Assembly (NCBI GenBank): GCA_031288035.1
Contig: JAITSG010000049.1
Coordinates: forward strand, 1 to 25,736
Reading direction: 5' to 3'
DNA from: Rickettsiales bacterium
GTDB taxonomy: Bacteria > Pseudomonadota > Alphaproteobacteria > Rs-D84 > CACZYB01
DNA length: 25,736 nucleotides
The translations under genes were made by a program, and so were the position numbers. Shown here piece by piece: positions 1 through 6,441 of this stretch (position 1 is the stretch's first letter; each line of letters begins with the position of its first letter). The notes below the pieces were generated by a model. That model had not been told where the DNA came from. It did not search any database and worked only from the letters and a program-made list of their open reading frames with translations.

Positions 1-1140
1 GAACAGTATCACGGCCTTCTTGTTCTTGCCGCCGGCCGGCGAGGGCACGTGGCGGAATATGTATTTAAGCCGCGCGGCGATCGTGTCGAATATCGTGGCC
101 GAGGATTCTATGTCTTCCGCGTACGCCACGTCCACCTTGTGCTTCAGGAGGGCTTCTACCAGCCCGCCGAGCCCCAGGGCGGCCACGAACCTGCGCGAGG
201 TTATCACCGTCTGCACCGCCGCCGTGTCTATGCAGTCCGTCACCGCGTGCTCGCCCGCCGCGAAGTTGAGCATGGCGGGGACGCGGTCGTACGCCGACAG
301 CCCGAGTATGGCGCACATGTTCGCGACCGAGTTGGGCAGCATCACGCCCACGGCCTCGTCGGGCTTGGTTATCTTGTTTATCCCGGCGGCCAGGACGAAG
401 CTTCTCGTCAGGACATCGCCGTACGTGTGCGGTACCCTGTCCGTGTCCTCCATTATGTCCACGCGGCGGAAGCGGCGGCGGCCGTACAGCTTCGCGGCGT
501 CCACGGCCGCGGCGAATATGGACGAATTCCGGTCTATCTGCGTCTGGTAGAACGTGTCCTGCATTATGCGGTAGAAATAGTCCCCCACCTTTGCTCGCTG
601 TTCCCTGTTGTATTTCGACGGCGGCACTTTGTGCGGGTCGAGGAAGGTGAGCGTCACGCGCGGGAACGGCCGCCTTGCCGCGTTTTCAAGGCTGGAGAAG
701 AACGTGTGCTGCACGCCGTTTATGCGCACGGGTATTATGGGTGCGTTCGCGTTTTCCGCGACGAATCCGGGGGCTTCGTACATCTTGGCTATCATGCCGG
801 ATTCGTTCAGCCTGCCCTCTACGAAGACCACGGCCTGTCGATCCTTTTTGATTTCCGAGATGAGGCTCTTGACGCTCATGGGGTTCGAGCTGTCTATTAT
901 GAACACGTCCGTCCACCTGAGGAACAGGCGCACGTACCATTTATAGCTCGCCTTCGACATGGCGAATATCGGCCTGCCCGGCATATATGCCATGAGGAGG
1001 AGAGGGTCTATGGACGATATGTGGGGGACGAGGAATATCGCCCTCCGGCCGATTTTGCGGAGCTTCGCGGCCCCTATTTTTTTCGTGCGGAACGCGGCGT
1101 CGAACACCGCTCTTAAGAATGCTTTCAGGATGTTGTACAT
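1..1140 (-). CDS. aas: Aas-type 2-acylglycerophosphoethanolamine acyltransferase / acyl-ACP synthetase (partial, N-terminal 380 aa)
   Basis: The visible 380 codons hold a PlsC-type acyltransferase domain (about residues 10-200) followed by the start of an AMP-binding acyl-ACP synthetase domain (from about 235). Seen directly: the acyltransferase HX4D motif at H40-D45 and the substrate-binding block FVEGRLNESG at 106-115, the counterpart of the FPEGR-type motif. The second domain starts with HTYGDVL and continues with GVMLPN (265-270), as in Aas. In the known family the enzyme re-acylates lysophospholipid at the inner membrane using fatty acid activated on ACP. The start is the ATG at 1140; only a weak GGTGG lies upstream, and no nearer alternative start precedes the domain. 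Its expression may depend on the promoter and hairpins at 1196-1351. The C-terminal half lies beyond the window edge. Some relatives carry an N-terminal MFS (LplT) fusion; none is present here. Confidence 0.88.
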   Translation of the reverse strand, partial: MYNILKAFLRAVFDAAFRTKKIGAAKLRKIGRRAIFLVPHISSIDPLLLMAYMPGRPIFAMSKASYKWYVRLFLRWTDVFIIDSSNPMSVKSLISEIKKDRQAVVFVEGRLNESGMIAKMYEAPGFVAENANAPIIPVRINGVQHTFFSSLENAARRPFPRVTLTFLDPHKVPPSKYNREQRAKVGDYFYRIMQDTFYQTQIDRNSSIFAAAVDAAKLYGRRRFRRVDIMEDTDRVPHTYGDVLTRSFVLAAGINKITKPDEAVGVMLPNSVANMCAILGLSAYDRVPAMLNFAAGEHAVTDCIDTAAVQTVITSRRFVAALGLGGLVEALLKHKVDVAYAEDIESSATIFDTIAARLKYIFRHVPSPAGGKNKKAVILF

Positions 1141-1195
1141 GTTTTTTTCCACCAGTTTTTACAGGCCGGGCCGGGAGAGGTCTGGTATCTGTCGG

Positions 1196-1227
1196 AAAAA
1201 TCCCGCCCGGTTGTCAAGGCGGATTTT
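1196..1227 (-). terminator. Intrinsic terminator-like hairpin upstream of aas
   Basis: On the minus strand AAAATCCGCC pairs with GGCGGGATTTTT around a 10-nt loop, with one bulged G, and ends in five T. The A/T outer stem makes it usable in both directions. It lies 56 nt before the aas start, so it would end the 1315 transcript or act as an attenuator. Confidence 0.5.
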
Positions 1228-1315
1228 CCCGTATTAAACAACCCGGGCCCAGGAAAGGCCCGGACAGGACGGGCAAAGCGGCGCGCGATTATCGGCGTTG
1301 GCCGTTTCCTCCGAT
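1196..1315 (-). ncRNA. Candidate structured small RNA or attenuator leader upstream of aas
   Basis: A transcript starting about 7 nt after the -10 box at 1322-1327 would begin near 1315 and reach a T-tract hairpin ending at 1196, giving about 120 nt. It folds by eye into successive helices: 1311-1315 with 1291-1295 at the very 5' end, 1269-1273 with 1228-1232 enclosing a perfect 7-bp hairpin (1257-1263 with 1243-1249), and the terminal hairpin 1196-1227. No ORF fits. I do not recognise it as 6S, SRP, tmRNA or a known riboswitch. It may be a free small RNA or a leader controlling read-through into aas, which begins 56 nt further on. Structure and promoter are seen; RNA status is inferred. Confidence 0.35.
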
Positions 1316-1321
1316 ACGCGA

Positions 1322-1351
1322 AGTATAACGCGTTGACTTTACGGATGTCAA
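1322..1351 (-). promoter_or_regulatory. Near-consensus sigma70 promoter (TTGACA-18-TATACT) with palindromic spacer
   Basis: The -35 box TTGACA at 1346-1351 and the -10 box TATACT at 1322-1327 are 18 bp apart on the minus strand. A perfect 7-bp inverted repeat, CGTTGAC/GTCAACG (1331-1337 and 1347-1353), overlaps the -35 box and the spacer and could be an operator. Expected start is near 1315, driving the structured segment and perhaps aas. Confidence 0.6.
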
Positions 1352-1353
1352 CG

Positions 1354-1480
1354 GGATTCTGACAAGCCTCCGACAGCCAGGGCCCGGGCATGCTGTCCGG
1401 CCGCGGCGACGCCTTTGCCGGAGTTCTGTCCGCCCCGCGCGCGGCGTGATCTTGCTCTACGCCCCGCCAATATAGCTTGT
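1354..1480. other. Non-coding stretch, nothing identified
   Basis: I see no ORF with a plausible start and ribosome site, no tRNA and no convincing promoter here. It is GC-rich with short inverted segments only. Confidence 0.5.
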
Positions 1481-1513
1481 AAAATTTCCGGCGGCATGTA
1501 CGGCGGAAATTTT
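1481..1513 (-). terminator. Inverted repeat, possible bidirectional terminator
   Basis: The arms AAAATTTCCG (1481-1490) and CGGAAATTTT (1504-1513) are perfect 10-bp complements around a 13-nt loop, with A4/T4 ends on both strands. It lies downstream of tRNA-Pro in the direction of its transcription. The GC core is short, so it may be a weak terminator or another palindromic site. Confidence 0.4.
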
Positions 1514-1524
1514 CACAAATCTCC

Positions 1525-1572
1525 CAGTCGAAAAAGAGCGGAGCCGCTAGGCGAGCGCGACTTTTTCGACTG
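1525..1572 (-). terminator. Large inverted repeat, possible tRNA terminator
   Basis: Perfect 12-bp arms, CAGTCGAAAAAG (1525-1536) and CTTTTTCGACTG (1561-1572), enclose a smaller inverted repeat AGCGG/CCGCT (1537-1548). Read on the minus strand, the inner hairpin is followed by CTTTTT, as in an intrinsic terminator. It lies just beyond the duplicated tRNA end, so it could also be part of a decayed mobile element. Confidence 0.4.
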
Positions 1573-1578
1573 AATAGC

Positions 1579-1601
1579 TGGTCGGAGCGACTGGATTTGA
1601 A
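1579..1601 (-). repeat. Duplicated 3' end of tRNA-Pro (pseudo-tRNA or att-like repeat)
   Basis: These 23 bases are identical to 1693-1715, the 3' end of tRNA-Pro including the encoded CCA, the acceptor strand and the T-loop. Identity starts exactly at CCA. Shortly upstream on the minus strand, CGGAGC at 1617-1622 could pair with the acceptor strand, so the copy may be a tRNA with its D and anticodon arms deleted. Alternatively it is the remnant of a tRNA-targeted integration site. Confidence 0.7.
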
Positions 1602-1692
1602 ACCGAGCGAGCAAGGGCTCCGCGACCGCCGGTGTCAGGCGGGAGCGGAAGTCCGCCCTCGCGAGATTGCAAAGGTGGCCCGCCAGGCCTTA

Positions 1693-1769
1693 TGGTCGGA
1701 GCGACTGGATTTGAACCAGCGACCCCAGCGTCCCGAACGCTGTGCTCTACCAGGCTGAGCCACGCTCCG
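1693..1769 (-). tRNA. tRNA-Pro (anticodon CGG), CCA encoded
   Basis: The cloverleaf folds by eye. The acceptor stem is CGGAGCG/CGCTCCG and the D-arm starts GGCTCAGCCTGG. The anticodon stem CAGCG/CGCTG carries the loop TTCGGGA, giving anticodon CGG. The T-arm is GCTGG-TTCAAAT-CCAGT and the discriminator is A. CCA is encoded at the 3' end (1693-1695). It reads CCG proline codons. A promoter-like pair lies just upstream at 1779-1807. Confidence 0.95.
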
Positions 1770-1778
1770 ATGCGCTAT

Positions 1779-1807
1779 ATTCTACCCCGCGCCGCCCGGA
1801 AAGCAAG
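1779..1807 (-). promoter_or_regulatory. Promoter for tRNA-Pro
   Basis: On the minus strand TTGCTT (1802-1807) is separated by 17 bp from TAGAAT (1779-1784), and the tRNA 5' end lies 9 nt after the -10 box. Good -10, moderate -35. Confidence 0.5.
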
Positions 1808-1872
1808 CGTTATCTCGAAAGCTCCGGGCCAAAGGCCCTAAGAGTAGGCGAACCCCGCAACGCCGGCGGCAG

Positions 1873-1889
1873 GGCCTGGGCGGCAGGCC
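1873..1889 (-). terminator. Stem-loop just after the 411-aa gene
   Basis: GGCCTG and CAGGCC pair perfectly around a 5-nt loop, two bases after the stop codon of the 411-aa gene. A second short hairpin, GGGCC/GGCCC, lies at 1827-1839. Neither has a T-tract, so termination is uncertain. Confidence 0.35.
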
Positions 1890-1891
1890 AT

Positions 1892-3127
1892 TTAGAACGC
1901 GCCCGCGCAGCCCTTCGCCGCGGTTTCGTTCGCGTTCAGGTCGGCTATGCTTTTGCCAGACAGTATGACGCTTACCGCCGAGGTTCCGAGCGTCACGCCG
2001 GACAGTATGTTCGCGGCGAGGTTCAGGTTCTTTTCCTTCGCCTGGCCCTTGGCGCTGTTGTCGTCGCGCACTTTGTCCGAGTTCGCCGCACGCGACACTA
2101 TGCCGCCGCCTATGCCGGTGGCCGTTCCGACGGCGGACACCACGCCCGAGGCTATCATCTGGGACTTTATGCTCGATATGTTTTCTATGTTGAACGGGCG
2201 GCAGCCGGCGGCGAGCCGGTCGGCCCTGACGTTTGCGCCGGACAGCAGCGGCCCGTATTTGGATTCCATGACCGGGGCCTTGGCGAGGTATTCGTTTACG
2301 ACGTTGTTTATCGATGCTATCCTCGTCACGTGCTTCGTGCATTCGCGCATATCGGACATGAGCTTGTCGAATCCGGACGCGCCTATGAACGAGGACACGC
2401 TTGCCACGGCCGAGGTTCCGCCCGCTATGAACAGTCCGGCTGTGCGCACTTTGCCGAGACTCTTGGACTTTTTCTGCTGTTCCTTAAGCATTTCTGCGAA
2501 GTTCTTGTCGTTATCGGCCAGCTCCTTCAGTTTCTGCATTATGGGCAGCAGGTCGACAGCCGACATCTCGCCGGCCTCTTCCCCATGGTTCACAAGCCAC
2601 TGTGCGCGCTCGAGGACTTCGAGGTCCTTGTCCATGCTCGCCTTGACAAGGCCGACGGTGAGGGCCGTTCCGGCGGCCAGTGTCCCGACCGCGGACGCGG
2701 CGGTCGAGATTCCGCTGGCTATTTTCAGCGAGTTTATGGATCCGGGAATGGACGAGCACGCGCCCCGCGCGGCCTCGTATTCGTTGTCGAAATCTTTGAG
2801 GATCTGGTCTATCAGGCCGCCGTCTGCGCCCTCGTCCGCCGGAGCCTCCGTGCGCTCGGCCTGCGTGGGCAGGATCGGAACGTACGGCTCGGTTATCGTG
2901 GGAAGCGGCGGCGTGACCGCCGCGGATGCGTCGTCGGCATTGCGGGCGGCGCCTGCGCCGCGCGTTCCGCTTCCGCGGCGGCTTGGCTGGGCGGCGGGCG
3001 CGGACTGGTTCTGCGATTTGCCGCGGTTTCCGCCGGGTCCCACGCGGCGGCTGGCCGTATTCCTATTCTGCCCCGTCGCGGCTCCGGCGGCCAGAAGCAT
3101 TATGGCAAGTGAAATTTTCCTATTCAT
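1892..3127 (-). CDS. Exported protein with two Cys-bracketed Gly-rich hydrophobic modules (411 aa)
   Basis: No known family recognised. A signal peptide (1-19, cleavage near ATG-QN) is followed by a disordered Gly/Arg/Pro/Ser-rich stretch to about residue 105. The rest holds two copies of one pattern: a Cys, a Gly/Ser/Ala-rich hydrophobic segment, a charged linker, a second such segment, and a Cys. Copy 1 runs from C124 to C263 with segments at 137-162 and 229-252. Copy 2 runs from C309 to C407 with segments at 326-347 and 370-393. The 364-aa protein at 5185-6279 has one copy. The segments look like helical hairpins that could insert in or pack against membrane. The start at 3127 is chosen because GGAG lies upstream and the signal peptide begins there; the frame is open further upstream. 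It is the last gene of a three-gene operon, 22 bp after its neighbour. Role unknown. Confidence 0.75.
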   Translation of the reverse strand: MNRKISLAIMLLAAGAATGQNRNTASRRVGPGGNRGKSQNQSAPAAQPSRRGSGTRGAGAARNADDASAAVTPPLPTITEPYVPILPTQAERTEAPADEGADGGLIDQILKDFDNEYEAARGACSSIPGSINSLKIASGISTAASAVGTLAAGTALTVGLVKASMDKDLEVLERAQWLVNHGEEAGEMSAVDLLPIMQKLKELADNDKNFAEMLKEQQKKSKSLGKVRTAGLFIAGGTSAVASVSSFIGASGFDKLMSDMRECTKHVTRIASINNVVNEYLAKAPVMESKYGPLLSGANVRADRLAAGCRPFNIENISSIKSQMIASGVVSAVGTATGIGGGIVSRAANSDKVRDDNSAKGQAKEKNLNLAANILSGVTLGTSAVSVILSGKSIADLNANETAAKGCAGAF

Positions 3128-3149
3128 CTCTTTTCTCCATTGTTTCGAA

Positions 3150-5201
3150 TCATTGTCTGGCATTGGCAGGCGGCCGGCATATAAGCTGCATGCTATGGTC
3201 TTTCCGTATCGGGGTTTTGCTCGCATTGACGATATTTATGTTTGGAAGCGAGTACAAATCCCTGTCTTCCGCCTTTCTGGCCAAGTCGTGCCAGTTTTTC
3301 GTCTCCCGGCCTCTAACTCCTCTGGCAGGCTGCGTATTTTTGCCGATAAGATCGTCCTGGTACACGGTTCCGGCTTCATTGGCGGCCGTTAGCGAGTCCA
3401 ACGACTGTTGGAAACTTCCGGCGCAAGCGTTGCAGTGGTTCTTGAAATTATTGATATCCGCGGTATTGTCGTCATATAGATAGTACGTCCATGTTGCGCT
3501 GCGAGGCTCGGAGCTGTAGGTAAAAGAAACCGTCCCTGTTTTGGTAGCCTTGGCATAAACGGCATCCGGGCATCTTCCCGTCGTCCGTCCGTCGGCGTTC
3601 GCGGCGAAATCGCGTTCCACCGCCCTGTCCGCCTCGTCCAGCATCTCCTGGGCCTCCCTGTTTTCGCGCTCCAGGTTGTTGATTTGGCCCCGAAGGCGGT
3701 TGGCTGCTACGCCGGGGACCTTGTCCATGTGCCCGACGCAGTATTTTATCTTATAGTCCGTCTGGTCGCGCAGCGACGCCCCGCTTCTCGTGTCGTTGAA
3801 CCGGGACGGATCGTTCGTTCCCATCACGTTGACCATGGTGATTCCTTGGCACGTTGCGGGAAGGTCGTACAAGGTCAGGGCCTCGGCGCCGTTCGATGCC
3901 GAGGCTGGGATCTTATCCTGCCACACGCATATTCTTACGTCCCTCGGCGTTATGGTCCGCCCGTCGCCGGCCTCGTTCGGCCGCGGTTCGTCCGGGCCGG
4001 AGAGAAGCACCGAGCTCGGCAGGAACAGGAAGTTGTCGTTTTCGTCTACTACCTGGCATTCATAGCTGTCGCCGCCGGACTGGCTCGGGCGTACTATGGT
4101 TCTCGGGCAGCCGTTGTATCTGTCTATCGGCTTCAAGTACGACCTTATGTTGTTCACGTCCGGGCCGAAGCTGGCCTTCGTGAACAGCTTTGTGCAGTCT
4201 ATCGCGTTGTTTTCCATCTTCGACATTGCGTCCAGCACCTTGGATATGACGTGCTTGCCGGTCGAATCTTTCAAGTCTCCATAGGTTATGTTGGCCGAAT
4301 GCCAGAGCGCGTCTCGTTCGGCCTCGGGCCGGCTTTTTACGAACCCGGCGAATATTTTCATTATGGAATATGTTCCTGCGAAGCGCTTGAATTGCATGAC
4401 CGTTGTGTTCAGGGCCACGCTGTTGTCTACGGTCGTATAGTCTATGTTGGCCCTGGCCGCGTCTCCGGATCTTATTCCCTGTATTTGATCCGTATGCTCG
4501 CCTATTAATCCTCTGCGTTCGCCCATTCGCCTCTCGATTTCCTCCTGATCGACCGTATTGCCGGTTTGGTTGGCCGGGGCGTCGCCCTGGCTGTATGTAT
4601 GGCGGAGCAAAGCGGAATCGCGGCCTTCATCTCTGGCCTGGAGCCGCCTGGCTTCAGCTTCGTCCAGCCTATTCTGCTCGGCCTCCGCCGCTTCCTCGGC
4701 CGCCTTGTCGGCCTCCGCTTGGTCGGCCGCGGCCTGTTCTTCTTCAAGCGTGCGGACAAGGTCGGCATCCAGTTCCTTTATCACGGACACCAGCTCGTCG
4801 AAGCTTTCCGGGCATCCGCCGGAATTTTCGGCTTCTTGCTTCTTCAGGGCCTCGATTATACGACGGGTGCCGGGGGTGACGGTATCGTTTCCTATGGTCC
4901 TTTCGGTAAGCATCCTGGCATAGGTTTCTTTGAACGTTTCGGCGTTTTCGCCGACCGTAAGGGTTTCGCATATATTTTTCAAGGAAATCCAGCCATCGAA
5001 GAATTCCAGCGGGACCATGTCGGAATCCATCCTGCCCGCAAAGTCGTAGGTCCTAAGCGAGCGCGTGGCTTTGGACACGTCGTCCCCGTCCGCTCCCCAC
5101 GAAACCAGCGTGTCCTTCGCGCTTGGGGGCGTCCCTTCGTCCGCGCTCGCGCCGAGGCTCGCGGCCACGGCCATTATCAAAAGGCTAGTCCTTATTTTCA
5201 T
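3150..5201 (-). CDS. Exported Cys-rich coiled-coil protein, unknown function (683 aa)
   Basis: I do not recognise this protein. It begins with a signal peptide (1-20, ending GASA-DE). An acidic Ala/Glu-rich coiled coil spans about residues 144-197 and a second coil about 497-533. It has about a dozen cysteines spread through the chain, including CNAC near the C-terminus, which fits a disulfide-bonded protein outside the cytoplasm. There is no strong transmembrane segment after the signal peptide. The ATG at 5201 is preceded by AAGGAG and lies inside the end of the upstream gene (17-nt overlap, 5185-5201), so translation is probably coupled. Its position between two proteins sharing the Cys-bracketed module suggests that the three work together at the cell envelope or outside it. 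Confidence 0.75.
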   Translation of the reverse strand: MKIRTSLLIMAVAASLGASADEGTPPSAKDTLVSWGADGDDVSKATRSLRTYDFAGRMDSDMVPLEFFDGWISLKNICETLTVGENAETFKETYARMLTERTIGNDTVTPGTRRIIEALKKQEAENSGGCPESFDELVSVIKELDADLVRTLEEEQAAADQAEADKAAEEAAEAEQNRLDEAEARRLQARDEGRDSALLRHTYSQGDAPANQTGNTVDQEEIERRMGERRGLIGEHTDQIQGIRSGDAARANIDYTTVDNSVALNTTVMQFKRFAGTYSIMKIFAGFVKSRPEAERDALWHSANITYGDLKDSTGKHVISKVLDAMSKMENNAIDCTKLFTKASFGPDVNNIRSYLKPIDRYNGCPRTIVRPSQSGGDSYECQVVDENDNFLFLPSSVLLSGPDEPRPNEAGDGRTITPRDVRICVWQDKIPASASNGAEALTLYDLPATCQGITMVNVMGTNDPSRFNDTRSGASLRDQTDYKIKYCVGHMDKVPGVAANRLRGQINNLERENREAQEMLDEADRAVERDFAANADGRTTGRCPDAVYAKATKTGTVSFTYSSEPRSATWTYYLYDDNTADINNFKNHCNACAGSFQQSLDSLTAANEAGTVYQDDLIGKNTQPARGVRGRETKNWHDLARKAEDRDLYSLPNINIVNASKTPIRKDHSMQLICRPPANARQ

Positions 5202-6279
5202 CTTGTTTCTCCTTCTTTTTGTCATTGTAGAATTGCTCGAGTTTCCTATCAAACGATTCCATGGCCGCCCTGCAGTTCCTGGCGGCCTCTATCTGGGATT
5301 CGAAGTTTTTCCAGTTCGCGGCGCCGGACACCGCGGTCACGCCCGAGCTCACGGCGGAAACCGCGCCGCCGACTCCCGCGAATATTCCGGCCGTTTTCGC
5401 GGTCTTGGCGGCATTCTTCGCGTCCTCGCCGCCGGAAAGCCCGCCCATGTTTCCGATAAGTCTGTCCCGCGCTGGTTCGACAGCCGCGTATTTTGCCATA
5501 AGGAACGCGCCGCAAGGATGGTCTGGAAGCCGTTTCGCCTCGGCGAGCATTTTCGCCTCGTACTCCGGGTTGCCGGGCTGCGGCGAATAGGTAATGTTCA
5601 GGAGGTTGATCATGACGACAAGGTCGCTGTCCGTAAGGTCTTTGTATTCTTTCACCTTGTCGGATTTCACGCGGCTGACCAGGTCCAGGGCGGAGCCGTA
5701 CAGGTCCGACGAAAAATTGCCGCACGCGGCGGCATCAAGGTTTATGGAATCCTCGGACGAATTCCGCATTGCCGCGACCTGTCCTGCCGCCGCGGCGCTT
5801 TCCGCGTCTATCAGCGCGCTTTCGTATGCGGACAGGGCCTCCGCGGATTCGAGCTTTTCTGTCGTGCCTACGGCCTCTCCGGCCTTTTTCGCGCCTACGA
5901 ATCCTGCGACCGCGCTGACCGTTCCGCCGACCGCCGACACGCCGCCGAGAACGGTGGACATCTTCGCCCAGTCGCCCAGCTGTTTCAGCTTGTCCGAGTC
6001 GAGCTTCATGCAGGCCGAGCGGACCAGTGCCGCTTCGGCGATTATGGATTCGTATTTCAAGTAGTCGGGATTTTGCGCGTCGGGGCATTCCTGGGATTCG
6101 GGCTGGACGCACGCGGGGCATTCGGGGCACGCAGGGCAAGGCGGGCACGCCTGCGCGGTTGCGGGGGAAGCGGCCGAGGCGGGCGAATTCGCCGGGCGCG
6201 CGCGCCTTGTTCTCTGCGCCTGGGCGCGCGGTGCAAGTGCGATAATCGCAACGAATATCAAAAACCTAACCGACAGCAT
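5185..6279 (-). CDS. Exported protein with Cys-Pro ladder and one Cys-bracketed Gly-rich module (364 aa)
   Basis: No known family recognised. The signal peptide (1-21, ending RAQA) is followed by a Pro/Ala/Arg-rich linker and a striking ladder in which Cys recurs every third residue (45, 48, 51, 54, 57, with another at 65). The module shared with the 411-aa protein runs from C90 to C336. Its hydrophobic Gly/Ser/Val segments are at 108-130 and 296-320, separated by a long charged and helical linker with C186 and C256. The tail is highly charged (Lys/Glu/Asp). The ATG at 6279 has GGAAGAGAGG just upstream and a clear promoter at 6309-6337. It is the first gene of the operon and overlaps the next start by 17 nt. 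The Cys-Pro ladder could bind metal or form cross-links; that is speculation. Confidence 0.75.
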   Translation of the reverse strand: MLSVRFLIFVAIIALAPRAQAQRTRRARPANSPASAASPATAQACPPCPACPECPACVQPESQECPDAQNPDYLKYESIIAEAALVRSACMKLDSDKLKQLGDWAKMSTVLGGVSAVGGTVSAVAGFVGAKKAGEAVGTTEKLESAEALSAYESALIDAESAAAAGQVAAMRNSSEDSINLDAAACGNFSSDLYGSALDLVSRVKSDKVKEYKDLTDSDLVVMINLLNITYSPQPGNPEYEAKMLAEAKRLPDHPCGAFLMAKYAAVEPARDRLIGNMGGLSGGEDAKNAAKTAKTAGIFAGVGGAVSAVSSGVTAVSGAANWKNFESQIEAARNCRAAMESFDRKLEQFYNDKKKEKQDENKD

Positions 6280-6308
6280 CCTCTCTTCCCGGGAAATATA
6301 TCGCGGAC

Positions 6309-6337
6309 ATTATATCACGAAATCCAGGGTCTTGCAA
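6309..6337 (-). promoter_or_regulatory. Promoter of the exported-protein operon
   Basis: TTGCAA (6332-6337) and TATAAT (6309-6314) are separated by 17 bp on the minus strand, giving a start near 6302 and a leader of about 22 nt before the ATG at 6279. An A7 run (6339-6345) adjoins the -35 box like an UP element, and a G9 tract follows it. Confidence 0.65.
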
Positions 6338-6350
6338 TAAAAAAATCGTC

Positions 6351-6359
6351 GGGGGGGGG
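6351..6359. repeat. Homopolymeric G9 tract upstream of the operon promoter
   Basis: Nine G (C on the transcribed gene's strand) begin 14 bp upstream of the -35 box. Tracts of this length are slippage-prone and could vary promoter activity by changing the spacing of upstream elements. Confidence 0.9.
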
Positions 6360-6361
6360 TG

Positions 6362-6384
6362 ATAACACTTTGATTTTACGGATG
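6362..6384. repeat. 23-bp element similar to 1325-1347
   Basis: This stretch matches 1325-1347 at 20 of 23 positions in the same orientation; both contain TTTACGGATG. The first copy is the spacer and flanks of the promoter at 1322-1351. Here the promoter hexamers are not preserved. It may be a shared regulator site or chance. Confidence 0.4.
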
Positions 6385-6441
6385 ATATTTTAGACAAAAA
6401 TAAATTCATATATGTCCAGTCCGTTTTGTCCAACCGCCTTG

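Noticed and set aside
49..1116. Long plus-strand open frame (355 codons) opposite aas
   Set aside because: It is the antisense shadow of aas; the minus strand shows clear family motifs and the plus frame reads as His/Arg/Tyr-rich nonsense without a ribosome site.
1211..1216. TTGACA on the minus strand as a second -35 box before aas
   Set aside because: No -10-like hexamer at 16-18 bp; the bases are the loop of the terminator hairpin.
1742..3392. Long plus-strand open frames opposite the 411-aa gene
   Set aside because: The minus strand has signal peptide, ribosome site and repeats; the plus frames are shadows caused by high GC codon bias.
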